Source: Cryptomeria japonica (Eukaryota > Streptophyta > Pinopsida > Cupressales > Cupressaceae). Taken from it: a stretch of 64,000 nt of DNA. The position numbers and the translations under genes are program-made. The notes below the pieces were generated by a model, which was not told the origin of the DNA, searched no databases, and saw only the letters and a list, made by a program, of their open reading frames with translations. The stretch is taken from contig NC_081408.1 of NCBI RefSeq assembly GCF_030272615.1, forward strand, positions 340,224,793 through 340,288,792. Reading direction: 5' to 3'. Of this stretch, positions 1-11,327 are shown piece after piece; positions within the stretch are counted from its first letter, which is position 1, and each line of letters starts with the position of its first letter.

Positions 1-212
1 TTTCATCCTTTGTGATTGGATTTTTTCATCTAGCAAGGTAGAAATTTTGTTGAACTTTTCCAGTTTCTCATTAGCTTTAGTGAGCTTCCTGGTAAGATCT
101 TCATTGTGTCTAGATAGATCTCTCTCAGAGATGATGCTGATTCAATATCTAGCTGTAAGGTCTCTATTTCTTCTTTCTCTGCATGCCAATGCTCATGTGA
201 AGTACCATTCTC

Positions 213-539
213 TCACTTGATCTTGGAAATCTCATGATCTCTTTCTTTGATGAGATCTTCAGTTGTCCTCTTGGCTTCCAGTTCCTGACTCATGCGGATA
301 GTTAGGCTTTCTATTTCTCGCCTCAGATTTAGATTTTCACTATTTAGTTTTTCAACTTCCTCAGCTAAAGCATCAATATTGGCCTCATCTGAAGAACTAT
401 TATCAAATATTTCCAACAGTTGTTCAATTATCTCTCTCCTTTTGACTTGACAAGCTTTCAGTCTAACCCTTAGGGTTTCAAGCTCATTTCTACTAGCTTC
501 AAGATCTCTAGCCATCTCAAAGTAGCTCATATCCCCCAT
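213..539 (-). pseudogene. C1 first ORF after the 5' LTR, coiled-coil protein
   Basis: This frame begins with MGDMSYFEMARDLEASR, about 50 bases downstream (on the - strand) of the primer-binding site of element C1, so it sits where gag normally starts. The visible residues are almost all charged and leucine-rich heptads (LEASRNELETLRVRL, then LAEEVEKLNSENLNLRREI), a long predicted coiled coil. No capsid motif or zinc knuckle is seen. The frame ends at 213 but coiled-coil coding continues to position 1 in another frame (LTRKLTKANEKLEKFN), so it is frameshifted and runs off the window. Sirevirus-like gag proteins can carry coiled coils between capsid and zinc knuckle; here the coiled coil comes first, so C1 may be a non-autonomous derivative. 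The function is not recognised. Confidence 0.55.
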
Positions 540-586
540 GGTGGATTTAATGTTTCCTTCCAAGTTATTAGGCTTTAAAGAAGTTA

Positions 587-600
587 GTCTTTGATACCAA
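587..600 (-). other. C1 primer-binding site
   Basis: On the - strand the bases after the LTR end read TTGGTATCAAAGAC. This matches the usual plant copia primer-binding site, complementary to the 3' end of initiator Met-tRNA (TGGTATCAGAGC), with small changes. It fixes the direction of C1 as minus and shows that the LTR at its right is the 5' LTR. Confidence 0.8.
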
Positions 601-601
601 T

Positions 602-1715
602 TGATGGACTTGTAAAGCACTGAGAGGGGGGATGAATCAGTGACACCAAAAATAATACTACTTTAAACACTGACCAGTAGATATACTTAACAAGTTTGTT
701 AAACACTATGCATGCAATCCAAAATGATATAAAAGAATCCACAATAAGTAAAACATCCACCATTACACAAGTGTTTATATGTGGAAAACCCAAATGGGAA
801 AAACCACGTTGAGATGGGACTCACAAGTTAACTATCTACAGTAATAGATAACTGATTGGTTAGGGTCTACAAAAAGTTTCTCTACTAGGAGAAAATCCTG
901 TTCAAGATCCTAAAGCTTAGTTAAAAGCTATACCCTGTTAGAGGTAGTACCTTGTTAGGAGTAACCTCGGTAGAGGATTTCAGTATCCAAACTAATGGAT
1001 CACCTAGTTAGAGGATTTGTACAATGAAGCTTGTTAGAGCTTACCTGGCTAGGGGATTTGACTATTGTAGTGATTAGAAAACAATAGATGGCGTGATCTA
1101 GTAGTAGCACAACTTGCTTGAATAGATCCTCTTCTGCGCACTCAAAACTTTATTACCAACATACTCTGCAACTTAAAACTTCTACCTTCACATAAAAACA
1201 TCACATATCATATCTCCTTTTCTCATACAAAATAATTCAATGTGATATTAATATATAGACATTTAGATTTCATGTCGGCCTTGAGAAATCATATCACAAT
1301 TTCCTAGGTGCAGTGTATCTAGTCAAACAATCATAACTCATCACCAAAATACCACCAAAATTTGTCAGCGAGGATAACTCATCACATAATCAATGAATAT
1401 CGGTTGGATTAAAAATACCAGTTGGAGTTAAACATTTAAACCTTTTTCCCTTGGATGCTCCTTGGATAATCTTGGCCGGATCTTCAAGTTGATGTTGCAT
1501 TATGAGTATCCATTTATATAAATATATGCACATCGGTTGACTCCATGCATATTCTGGTTGTCACCATGAACTAGTTTGATATAAACCTTCTAGTATACTG
1601 GTTGCAATATAAATAAATTTGAAGTCAGACCGATAGACAATGTGAACATATGTGTGTGTGTGTGTGTTACATCAGTGGCAATATATAGATCATTACAATC
1701 ATCATCAAGCCAACA
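602..1715 (-). mobile_element. C1 5' LTR (copia type)
   Basis: Read on the - strand it runs from TGTTGGCTTGATG at 1715 to TCCATCA at 602, with the primer-binding site right after. It carries two blocks shared by the other copia LTRs here: the G-run plus GAATCA block (621-642) near the U5 end and the GGAAAACCC...GGGAAAAACC block (about 781-805). A (GT)n run lies at 1650-1667. The right end is set by the TGTTGG start typical of its neighbours and by gypsy gag-like coding beginning just beyond. The other LTR lies off the left edge, so the boundaries rest on one copy. Confidence 0.7.
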
Positions 1716-2719
1716 CAACCATGCCTAAAAAATCAAAATCAAAATTAGTTTTAGCAATGGCAAAATCAGGGACCTAAACAAACTTGGGGACAACCACCAC
1801 CTCTTATGACTAGTCCTAATGCACCTAACAAGTAGGTTAACCAACCTCCAATTCTAGCCCATCCTGTGCCAAATCCAAAAAAACCCGTCTTGAGCAAGTA
1901 TTTAGTGCTGACTTTAACCCCTCTGGTTTAAACTTAATCGAGATAAATGAGATTTAGTTGAGGAATCACAATGTACCCTCTAAAGATAACTCAAATAAGG
2001 ATGAGGATAAAAAAGAGGAATTAAAAGAAAAATATCACGAGTCTAAGGAAACATTAAATAAAGATCCTTTTCTTGAATAGTTAGATATTCCACAAAAATA
2101 TCTTGATATCTCCTAATTTGAAAATACTAATATGGTTGATTCTCCACTTTTTAGGGAATTGAAGAAAATCAATATTAAAATTCCTTTGCTAAAAGATATC
2201 AAGGATATTCATGAGATTAATTAGCTTATCAAATCAATGTGCATTAAGACACCAGGGAGAAAACATAAGTTTTTTTCCATGATTCAAATAGGGACCAAGT
2301 TTACTGATGTTTTGTTAGGAAGATTACTTCCCAAAAAGTAAAGTGATCCAGAAAGTCATGTGATTACCCTGAGTATAAGAGGACTAGAGATTCCCAATGT
2401 CTTAATAGATTTAGGGGCAGCTGTAAATGTGATAGCAGTGGACATGATAGAAATGTTAGGAATGACCAGGGTGCAACCCACAACCATAGTACTTTAGTTA
2501 GCATATCATTCCACTGCTAAACTTGAAGGAGGATTAGAAGATGTCACTATGACAATTGATACTTTAGACTATCCATTTTATTTTCTCATTCTAAAAGCCA
2601 AGAAGAAGTCTCTAGGTTATCCAATCATTTTAGGAAGACCTTGGTTAGCTATTTCTACAATTCTTATTGATTGTAGATTAGGGAGTATGACCATCTTGAA
2701 TGGTCAAAAGTAGAAGGAA
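1716..2719 (+). pseudogene. G1 gypsy gag end and aspartic protease remnant
   Basis: Conceptual translation gives a Q/P-rich gag tail (1760-1900), a charged linker, then a retropepsin-like region with LIDLGAAVNVI at about 2400-2435, followed by YPIILGRPWL at 2618-2647, the typical end of a Ty3/gypsy protease. The frame is broken by several stops, many TAG where Gln would be expected. It would cut the gag-pol polyprotein in the virus-like particle. The N-terminal part was separated by the C1 insertion. The DLGA active site and the sequence that follows suggest the non-chromovirus (Athila/Tat) branch, by inference only. Confidence 0.7.
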
Positions 2720-3960
2720 TTGACACTTTATCCTCTAGCTAAACCTACCATTCATTCTAATACTCAGCAATGGGTCAACGATGATATGGATTTTGCAGGG
2801 GATGGAGTGGTTGAGTTGGCCATGGTTACTCTAACTAAGCATTTGGATGAATATGAAAAGTATGTGGAACAAGGGAAAAAGTTGGACAATGGAAAAGAAA
2901 AAGGTGTTGAAAATCAAGAGAATTGTTCTCTCAATAGAATCATTGATTCGTCTAATGAACTGCACATTAATAACCCAAATCCTTGTTCTATTAATTCTAT
3001 TATTGGAGAACTAGGAGTGGATAGGAGTGAAATAAGAGAAATTTTGATTTCATCAAATAAACTTCTATTTATTAGCTCATCCTTATTGCCTATTGAGGAG
3101 GAGAAGTTAAAAAAAACCTTAGAAAACCATTCAAAAAAATTTGCATGGGACTACACTGACATGAGAGGAATACATCCTTCAATTTGTATGATTCATATAT
3201 ACACAGGGGATGTAAAACTAGTCAGGAAAGGTCAGAGAAGAATTAATCCCTTTTTAAGGGATTTTGTCAAGAGAGAAATAGAAAAGTTTTTAAAATTTGG
3301 ATTCATCTACCCAATCTCTGATAGCTAGTGGGTTTCACCATTGGTTATTGTGCCAAAAAATAATGGGAAATGGTGAGTATTCATGTATTTTAGGGAACTA
3401 AGCAAAGCTACTAAGATGGATTATTTTCCTCTCCCATTCATTGATCAAGTGTTATATAATCTAGCTGGTAATAGTTATTTCTCCTTTTTAGATGGCTTTA
3501 GTGAGTATAATTAGTTTTATCTGGTGCCTGAGGACCAAGATAAGACAACATTTACTTGTCCTTGGGGAATGCTTTCATATAGGGTTCTTCCTTTTGGACT
3601 ATACAATGCACCGACCACCTTTCAAAGAGTTGTTTTAACCATCTAGGTTTAGATGGATGAATTCTTAGTCCATGATAAAACCTATGATGAAACTTTGGAA
3701 AATTTGAATAAAGTTTTACAAAGGTGTAAGGATCACTAGTTGTCTTTAAATCATGAAAAATATTCACTAATTATGATAAAAGGAATTATTTTAGGTCATC
3801 ACATATCCAAGGATGGTATTAAAGTAGACCCAAAGAAAGTTGAAATCATCCAAAAAATATAAGTTCCTAAAACACAGAACGATGTGATAATCTTCCTTAG
3901 TCATCTAGGTTACTATAGACGGTTTATTGAATGATTCAGTAAGATTGATGAACCTTTGTT
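2720..3960 (+). pseudogene. G1 gypsy reverse transcriptase remnant
   Basis: An open stretch to 3328 carries the RT entry region (RRINPFLRDFVKREIEKF, then FGFIYPISDS). After a TAG the frame continues with WVSPLVIVPK, YFPLPFIDQVL, YFSFLDGFSEYN and VLPFGLYNAPTTFQR, all standard Ty3/gypsy RT blocks. The catalytic YxDD region at about 3647-3664 reads stop-M-D-E, so the second Asp is Glu and the Tyr codon is a stop. Further stops are TAG at Gln-like positions and TGA at Arg-like positions. The frame is cut at 3960 by C2 and resumes in phase at 25366 (duplication TTGTT/CTGTT). Dead copy. Confidence 0.85.
3956..3960. repeat. Target-site duplication of C2, left copy
   Basis: TTGTT lies directly before the TG of the C2 left LTR; CTGTT follows the CA of the right LTR at 25361-25365. 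Four of five bases match. With only one copy kept, the gypsy frame of G1 reads in phase through the site, which independently supports both boundaries. Confidence 0.8.
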
Positions 3961-5188
3961 TGTTAGCAGCAATCAAGAAGGAATATTGAGAAGGGGGGGG
4001 GTGAATCAATCTTTCATCGGAAGTCCAAACTTAACCACCAGAAATAGATCTAATAAACAATAGAAATAAGATAGATAGGCAATTTAATAGCATAACAAAC
4101 AACACCAATATTTTGACATGTAAAACCCAGTTAAGGGAAAAACCATGGTGGGAACCTACCCACAGTAAGATGATACTTTGCACTAGTATGTGAAAATATT
4201 ACAATGGGGAATGCACTTGTATTCAAGCACACTTCCTAGAGATCACTTCTTAACTAATATTTTCCCAAAAGACTACAACTATCATGGAAGTCTCACTGAC
4301 TTACAATAAGATGTAGACTACAATCGAAAAGAAATCAATTGAGAGAATATCATCTTCAAATGCCTAATTACAGTTTCGGTTAAGCACAAATATTTGCCCT
4401 GGAACACCAATCTCACCACAAGCTCTAGAACAAAGGATAAATCACTTGTTCACACATAAACCTCTCTCTAATAATGTAGACACAACAATGACACCCAAAC
4501 TACATGAATATATCACCTATATATACAATTCATCAACCTTGAAAACAAGGTCGGCTAAACCCTCAACCCTCAATTACAAAATTACATCACACAATACAAA
4601 TATCAACCACAAGACCAATATAATGATTTATCTATCATATCATGGTCCTAAATCAAATTCCCAAATGATCACATCCACTAGAAATCACTCCAAGATCAAT
4701 CATAACATCCTACACCACCAAGAATGTGGCATAACATGCAAATCATCACAACTTGATAGAAACCACAAAAAAATTGCACAACGATCAATGCAGATCACCA
4801 AGACCAATAGGACATGACTAGGAAATGCCAACAATAATTTTAGAATCATCTGAAATAAATGCACCAACACCACTTATCAAATCTTCATCGATCAACATCT
4901 GAAAGATGAAGAACACAACCCATCAACAACTATCACAAAGAAAGATAACTTACGAAGCACCAAATCACAAACCATCCAAGATAATATCCAAATGTATCAG
5001 CACCATATCTAATCACACTGGAATATACTAGAGGAAATATCAACCTTTGCAAAATAATGATCAATAAAATAATACTACAAACCAAATCAGAAAATCTTCC
5101 CAATCACACCAAAATAAATCACAGGAATATGTTGACATCAATGACAACAGCATATCCTAGCAACAACAATGCATGAACATATCCAACA
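3961..5188 (-). mobile_element. C2 3' LTR (copia type)
   Basis: The LTR starts TGTTAGCAGC and ends ATCCAACA, and aligns over its length with the copy at 24186-25360. It holds the G-run/GAATCA block at 3985-4010 (a run of nine G) and the AAACCC...GGGAAAAACC block near 4115-4140. A polypurine tract (minus-strand CCAAAGGGGGAGAT) abuts it at 5189-5202, making this the 3' LTR of a minus-strand element. The short ORFs inside are chance. Confidence 0.9.
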
Positions 5189-6770
5189 ATCTCCCCCTTT
5201 GGCATTGATAGGAACTTATGAATGTGAAAAAAAATCAATGCAAAGAAAAGAAGATATCACCAACAAACCCCCCCTAAGATTAAGACTTAGTAAGAATTTT
5301 TTCGCATGAACTCTCTCTCCCTTTTACAACAATACCAAAGCTCACAAAATAGAAAACCAAAAAGAAACAAAAATCTCTCACTCCAAAACATAGACTACTT
5401 TAGCAAAGGAGCACCACCAACATACCAGTCCAGATAAAGAGATAAAGCTCTGAAATCCATCAGATTGAAGCAACTCAATACATCTAGTTCTCATCATAAA
5501 GGGTGGATACTCCTAACTTGTCTCTTAAATAGAAAAATGTATCTACAAGAAAAGGTTTAGTGAAAATATCAGCTATTGTTCCTTTGTAGATACATACTCC
5601 ATCTTCACCTTCTCTTAAATGAATTTATCTCTGAAGTAGTAATATTTGATTGGCGCATGTTTACTATTTGATTGTTGCACCAGATTCTTTGACATGTTAA
5701 TAGCACTAAAATTATCACACTATATAACAGTAGGCTCATCATAAATAACTCTGATATCATTCAACATTTGCTTCATCCAAAATATGTTAGTGCAATTAGT
5801 AGAAGAAACAATGTACACAACTTCAGCAGTAGATAAAGACATTGAATAATGTTTCTTGCTAAGCCATGAGACCAATTTCTCACCCAAAAAGAATTCTCCA
5901 TCAATAGTGCTCTTCTGGTCATCATCACTAGCCCAATCAACATCAATATAGGCACAAAGCATGAAATCATCATTCCTAAGATACCATAATCCATAGTATA
6001 TAGTTCCCTTCAGGTATTTGAATATCCTCTTCACAATAGTGAGAGGACTCTCTTTTGGATCATCTTAATATCTAGGAGCCATGCACACAACATGCATAAT
6101 GTTTGGCCTAGTTTGAGTAAGATATAACAGTCCACCAACCATGTAGCTGTACAACTCTAATTAGCTTTGGGAGATTCATCATTCTTGGACAAATTACTAC
6201 CAATCACCATAGGAGTTCCAAGCAGTTTGGAATCATATAATCCAAACTTCTTCAACAATTTTTTTACATACTTAGTTTGTGATATGAATATACCTTTTCT
6301 AGCCTGTACAATCTACAAACCTAAGAATTTTTTTATCTCACCAATCATAGACATCTTAAATTATTTTTGCATATCACCAACAAAATTTATGTACAAGTTA
6401 TCATCACCACCCAAGATAATATCGTCAACAAAGACTTCAACAATCAGGATGTTATCATTTTCTATCTTAAAGTACTGATTACTTTTAGTAACACATTTAT
6501 TGAATCCCAATTTCAACAAGTATTCATCTAGTCTAGCGTACTAGGATCTAGGGGCTTGTTCCAATCCAAAAAGAGATTTCTTCAACTTACATACCATGTC
6601 TCCATCATCCAATAGTGAAAATCCATTAGGTTGTTCAATGTATACTTCTTCCTCAAGATCACCATTCAAAAAGGTAGATTTGGCATCCATCTGATATACC
6701 TTGAAATCTCTATAAGTAGCATAAGCAAGAAATAGTATAACAACTTCAAGTCTAGCAACCAAAGAAAAAG
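5189..6770 (-). pseudogene. C2 RT C-terminal half and RNase H remnant
   Basis: Minus-strand translation from 6770 gives [32 protein letters not shown], then a FVDDII-type catalytic RT block at about 6421-6440, and RNase H at 5690-6040 (IDVDWASDDDQKSTID, VSWLSKKHYSMSLSTAE, and a CDN block interrupted by a stop near 5713). It would copy the element's RNA and remove the template. Several frameshifts and stops are present, so it is not functional. Between 5189 and about 5560 lies the 3' untranslated part with the polypurine tract and a second polypurine-like copy at 5311-5337. At 6770 the frame is broken by C3 and continues in phase at 21235. Confidence 0.8.
6766..6770. repeat. Target-site duplication of C3, left copy
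   Basis: AAAAG precedes the left LTR of C3 and AAAAT follows the right LTR (21230-21234): four of five bases match. Keeping one copy restores the conserved copia RT reading frame of C2 in phase. Confidence 0.75.
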
Positions 6771-7220
6771 TGTGAGATTTTTCCAAGATCAAGGGCACAA
6801 TGAAAAGCACAAAAGAGAGACAAACGTATGAAAAGAACAAACTGTATTCTCATCAATATACAAATGATCAACTAGATTAACCAATACAATGAATATAGGG
6901 TTTCATATATAGGCAAGGCCAATTGGATATGTGAGCACATAATCATGACATGTGGCTTAATGAGAAACAATGGTAGGTAAGAAAAAGTAGGGGTAGGTAG
7001 GAGAAATAATATAATATTCCACAAGAGGTGGATGAACCACTGAATGTGGAGTGTAACAACAAGATAAGACCACAAAAGGTGGAATTTCTCCTACAAGCAT
7101 CATCCTTATTTGCACACTTCCCTAAGTGTCTCATATCCAAACTATGATGAGATGAATTATCCTAAGTTAACTTAAGTGAAGTGTAATTATATCCTATAAG
7201 AATAAATAATTACACCAACA
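6771..7220 (-). mobile_element. C3 3' LTR (copia type, short)
   Basis: The sequence begins TGTGAGATTTTTCC and ends TACACCAACA, and is closely similar to 20801-21229. On the - strand a TATA-like CCTATATATGAAACCC lies at about 6895-6912. A polypurine tract (plus CCCCCCCTTA, 7221-7230) abuts the right end, so this is the 3' LTR of a minus-strand element. At about 450 bp it is much shorter than the other LTRs and lacks the G-run/GAATCA block, so it belongs to a different copia lineage. Confidence 0.9.
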
Positions 7221-7500
7221 CCCCCCCTTAAGTGAAACTTAGTGGAATGAAGACTCAAGTCAACAATGCAATATGGGTTCTGACTACTAGGCCATGATAA
7301 GTACCCATGTACAATATTCAAATGCAAGAAAACATTTGAAATGCAATCTCTCACAAATGGAGAAAGGGAGAAAACCTAGTGGGAAAAAATTCCCCCCCCA
7401 AAAGAGAGAAAAAAGTACAAAAGAATCCCAAAGAAGAAGGACAAAACCTCAAAGAGGAAAAAGTTCCCCCAAAGAGAGGAAGGAGAAGTTAGCTGACCCC
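7221..7500 (-). other. C3 3' untranslated region with polypurine tract
   Basis: Between the end of the RNase H remnant and the 3' LTR. It is A/G-rich on the + strand (7355-7490, many GAGAAA and CCCCCAAA runs) and the polypurine tract sits at the LTR border. The open frame across 7294-7509 is a low-complexity Lys/Arg product and I do not consider it a gene. Confidence 0.6.
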
Positions 7501-8200
7501 ACCCAATGAGACATCCTACACCCCCAAGAGAGTTTACCACTACTGGAGCTTACTGTCGGTCAAGGGTTTGGTGAACATGTCTGCAACTTGCTCCATTGTA
7601 GGACAATACTGCAAATAAATGACTTGCTCTTGAATTAGCTCTTAGATGTAGTGCATATGAATCTCGATGTGGTTGGTCTACTGATGTTGAACTGGGTTGT
7701 TTGATATTGCAATAGAACTTTGATTGTCACAATGTAGAACTGTCAGTCGTGGAGTGGAGAACCCAAACTCTATGAGAATATGTTGAAGCCAAATAGTCTT
7801 AGTCACTATATTAATAGCCCCTCGATACTCTGCCTCAGTCAAAGAGAGAGAAATAGCATGCTACTTCTTTCTCTACCAACAAATGGGGCCCGAACCAAGG
7901 TGGAAGATGTAACCAAAAGTAGACTTATGATCATCAAGATCTCCAGCCCAATCAGAGTCTGTGTAACCAACGAAGTGAAGTCCTATGCCTTCTCCATACT
8001 AAATCCCAAAATGATGTATCCCTTGGATGTAGTGTAGGATGCATTTGGTGGCTTTTCAATGAAGCTCATGTGGTTCCTACATGAAGTGGGAAACCATGTC
8101 AACCACAAAAGAAATGTTAGGGTGCATGTGAGTCAATTAGATGAGACTACCTAGAAGCTAACAATACAATATGCAATCAATTGTTGGAGAAGAGCACTTA
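7501..8200 (-). pseudogene. C3 RNase H remnant
   Basis: Minus-strand translation reveals LTEAEYRGA near 7830-7860, HCDNQSSIAISNNPVQHQ near 7690-7740, then HIEIHMHYI and EQVADMFTKPL close to 7550-7680. These are the E, D and C-terminal landmarks of copia RNase H (SLSTAEAEY, CDNxSAI, FTKPL). A few stops interrupt it, at least one TAG at a Gln-like position. The leading catalytic Asp region is poorly preserved. Confidence 0.7.
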
Positions 8201-9060
8201 GCCTCAAGCTTGACTCCTCAAAAGAAAGGGAATTGATGTAGGCTTACAATCAACCATATGAAATCATGCAAGTAGATCAAGAGAATTCTTGAGCTATGAA
8301 AGAGTAATCCTAGAAGATGACTATGAAATCTCTATCCCAAGAAAGTACTGCAAAAGACCTAAGTGTGTAATAGCAAATCTGTCATTCAAGGCAGATTTGA
8401 CACTACTAATGATCGATGTGATGGTCCCTGTAATGATCAAATAATCAACATAGAGCACAAGTATCAAGTGTGATTCATCCTGTCATAAAATGTAGACATT
8501 CATATCACAATGACACTTGGTGAACCTTGCTGAGAGAAGAAAGGATTAATCCATCTTGGCGTACCAAGACCTAGGGGCCTGCTTAAGGCCATATAGGGAT
8601 TTCCTCTGTTTGCAAACAAAAATAGAATCCTGGATGAAACCCTATGGTTGCTCCATATATATCTCCTCATCAAGATCCCCATGAAGAAAATAAATCTTCA
8701 CATCCATCTGATGTACAACCCAACCATGAGTTGTAGCAATAGCAAGTGTCAAGCGAATGGAGTTCATCTTGGCTACGAGCGCAAAGGTCTCAGTATAGTC
8801 AATACTTGGAACCTAAGAGAAACCTTTTGCAACAAGTCAAGCCTTATACTTATCCATACTACAATCAATTGCAAACTTGGTCTGATAGATCCATTTACAT
8901 AGAACCATCTTTCTCCCCTTAGGGAGAGGGACTAACTCCCATGTGTTGTTCCTCATCAAGGAACTATACTCTTCCTCCATAGTTTGGTCCCACTTGAGAA
9001 TCCCTAATGCTTCCTGAAATGTCTGTGGATCAAAAGTGGTAGAAATGTATGCATGTGGAA
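8201..9060 (-). pseudogene. C3 reverse transcriptase remnant
   Basis: Minus-strand blocks in order: NNTWELVPLPKGRK (about 8915-8960), VHQMDVKIYFLHGDLDEEIYMEQP (8650-8720), KSLYGLKQAPRSWYAK (8550-8600), and VLYVDYLIITG (8430-8465). The copia YVDD motif is YVDY here, so a catalytic Asp is lost. Many in-frame stops follow. Dead polymerase. Confidence 0.75.
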
Positions 9061-9389
9061 GGTCTTGATGTTGTGATTGAGTTCTCTATGTATCTAAAGG
9101 ATCCCTAGTATGAGAACTCGCTGACTCAAGTGTTTGTCGATCTCAATGAGGTCTAGGTGGAGGTGGAGAAAGAGGCTCCTCAATGACAAGTGGACCCTAC
9201 AAAGGGGTAACAATGTGAGTCAAAGTTGAAGGAGTCTCATCATCTGAATCACTCACATGACTATCCACAATGGAGAAAGGTGGAGGAGGTAGAGAAGCTA
9301 AGTTAGGAGATCTTTCCTCAAAATGAACACTCTTCTCAGTAAACACCTCATGTGTCTCAGGATCCATCAATTGATATGCCTTAACACCC
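9061..9389 (-). other. C3 integrase-RT linker
   Basis: Lies between the integrase end (about 9390) and the RT start. Minus-strand translation gives acidic, Ser/Pro-rich low-complexity peptide with stops, which is normal for this part of a copia polyprotein. No separate gene is seen. Confidence 0.5.
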
Positions 9390-10310
9390 TCAAGATATCC
9401 AACAAAAATACAAGGCTGAATCTAAGGTTCCAATGCTTTGTGTTTTTGCAGAGGAATGCAAGCTCATGCTAGACACCCAAAGACTAAAATATCTCACAAT
9501 GGGTTTCCTACCAGCCCAAGCCTCAAAGGGAGTAATACCCATCAAATCTTTGTGAGGATCCCAATTTTGGATGTGTGTGGCACAACAAATAACATCTTCC
9601 CAAAAGGTGGGATCAAGAGAATGTGAATGTATCATAGAACTAGCCATTTTTTTGAGAGTTCTATTCTCACGTTCTTCAACTCCATTCTATTGTGGAGTGT
9701 AGGAAACAAAATGCTGAAGATCAATCCCCTCAAATGTACAAAAATCCTTAAGTATTTTTCTCACATATTCCCTTCCATTATATGTGCAAAGAATCTTGAC
9801 CACTTTCCCTAATTTCTTCTCCACATGAGCCTTGAAGTCTAGAAATCTATCAAACACTTCACTCTTGTGAATAATAAAATAGACCCAAGTGAAGCAGGAG
9901 TAGTCATCAATGAAGGTGAGGACATAGCAGGCCTTGCTAAATGAAGGTGATGGAAATGGACATGCTACATCATTGTGAACAAGTTGAAGAACTTTGAAAG
10001 CTCTCCAAGCTTTCCCCTTATCAAATTTCTCCTCAGTATGCTTACCCATGGAGCACCTTGAACATACACCCTCTAAAAAAATGATTCGAGGTAGACTTGT
10101 GACTATGTCTTTAGTGCTAAGCTGCTAAAGATAGCGATAGTTGAGGTGACCAAACCTCTCATGCCATAGCTTACTTTCTGAATTTGAATCAGTAAGAAAG
10201 GCCCTAAAAGGAGAACTTGGCACAAAGTGGGAGAATGAATAAAGCCTTGAGTTGTCATCAACTTGTCCCACTGCTACCAAGGTATCATTATCAAGTTCCT
10301 TTACCACAAC
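9390..10310 (-). pseudogene. C3 integrase remnant
   Basis: Minus strand, in order: LWHERFGHLNYRYL with CSRCSMGKH (His/Cys zinc region, 10020-10190), VLTFIDDYSCFTWVYF (first catalytic Asp, about 9890-9930), LCTYNGREYV (9760-9790) where copia normally has a T/S-D-N-G-G-E-Y block, so the second catalytic Asp is Tyr, then NGVEERENRTL (about 9640-9690) with the catalytic Glu. A stop sits before NGVEE at a Gln-like site. The enzyme would insert the cDNA; the Asp loss makes it inactive. Confidence 0.8.
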
Positions 10311-10914
10311 TGATTTAGGTGTAAACTCAACCTTTTTCCCATTCCCATAGAAAGTGATTTGCTAGATAGAGAGAAGATTGGTAGATAAGTTAGGAACATA
10401 AAGAACATTCTCAAATGTCCCATCATCCATGTCAACTTAACCTTTCCCTTCAACCTCGACTTGTGTATCATCACCTATGTAAATGTGAGGTACCTTAGAT
10501 GGCACCAATGAAGAAAATTTCTCCTTTGTAGAACCCATGTGATAAGAAGCACCCAAGTCAAGTATCTACTAATGTGAAGAACTTGTTTTAGCCACAAATG
10601 CTTGCCCTTTTCCCTTAGACTGTGAGGTAGAAGGAGATGATTCCTTCTTGTTGTAGGCAGAAGAAAAATTGATGTTGTTCTTCTTAAGGAGATGTGTCAA
10701 CTCATCAACTTTCTTAATGTGGCATTGATAATCATCATGACCATACTTCTTACAATAAGCACAAGTTGGTTTATCCTTCTTAGGTGGATTCCCCTTCTTG
10801 TAAGAGGATGAAAAATCACCTTGTGATGGAGAGGATGATTGTCCTTTTCCCTGTTGTGGCTTTGACTTATATTACTTCTTCTTGTTGTTGGAATATTTTC
10901 CTTGACTCTCTTGA
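10311..10914 (-). pseudogene. C3 zinc knuckle and protease remnant
   Basis: Minus-strand translation contains a CCHC zinc knuckle (CAYCKKYGHDDYQC, about 10715-10760), then a protease with ILDLGASYHMGSTKEKF (10520-10570; copia consensus is DSGAS) and VLYVPNLSTNLLSI (about 10360-10410). Adjacent stops just before the active site interrupt it. Role: nucleic-acid binding by Gag and processing of the polyprotein. Confidence 0.7.
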
Positions 10915-11322
10915 TTAGCCACCAAAGCCTTGGACTTTGAATACTTGAGAATCCCCATGTTTAACAACAAATTGTTCCAACATCAATGTTTGTGTGAAAG
11001 CATCAAATGAAGGCATAGTGTAGGAACTCCCCACTATCAAATGATGAGTTTGGAAGCTAGAAAGAAATGTTGCATATTCAAGCACAAGCTTGTACAATAA
11101 GTTGAATATCAACTGAGCATCCTTTTTGTCAATTCCACAATCCTTAAGCTTTGCTCTTAGCTCATTTTCTTTGGTGACATAATCTTGGATTGCGTCAAAA
11201 TTCTTGGGATCCAAGTTGGTGAGCTCATTTTCAATCTTGTAACCTCTGATTTCATCAACTTGTCCAGACAATTTCTATAATATTTCCCAAGCCTCTTTGA
11301 TTGTAGAACACTTCTCAATGTG
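10915..11322 (-). pseudogene. C3 gag, C-terminal part
   Basis: Minus-strand frame with KLSGQVDEIRGYKIENEL and KDCGIDKKDAQLIFNLLY: the second half of a copia capsid (UBN2-like) domain. It begins at the P insertion (11323-11327 duplication). Upstream of SGQVDE one TAG replaces a Gln-like codon. The N-terminal half is at 19054-19278 and the frame is continuous if one copy of AAAAA is kept. Confidence 0.8.
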
Positions 11323-11327
11323 AAAAA
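11323..11327. repeat. Target-site duplication of P, left copy
   Basis: AAAAA here and AAAAA at 19054-19058 flank element P exactly. With one copy removed the minus-strand gag frame of C3 is uninterrupted through the site, so the boundaries are secure even though the sequence is a homopolymer. Confidence 0.85.

Noticed and set aside
4446-4817. 123-codon open frame in the C2 LTR
   Set aside because: The other LTR copy does not keep it, and its Thr/Asn/His-rich sequence has no family features.
7294-7509. Lys/Arg/Pro-rich open frame
   Set aside because: Purine-rich 3' untranslated sequence of C3; low complexity.
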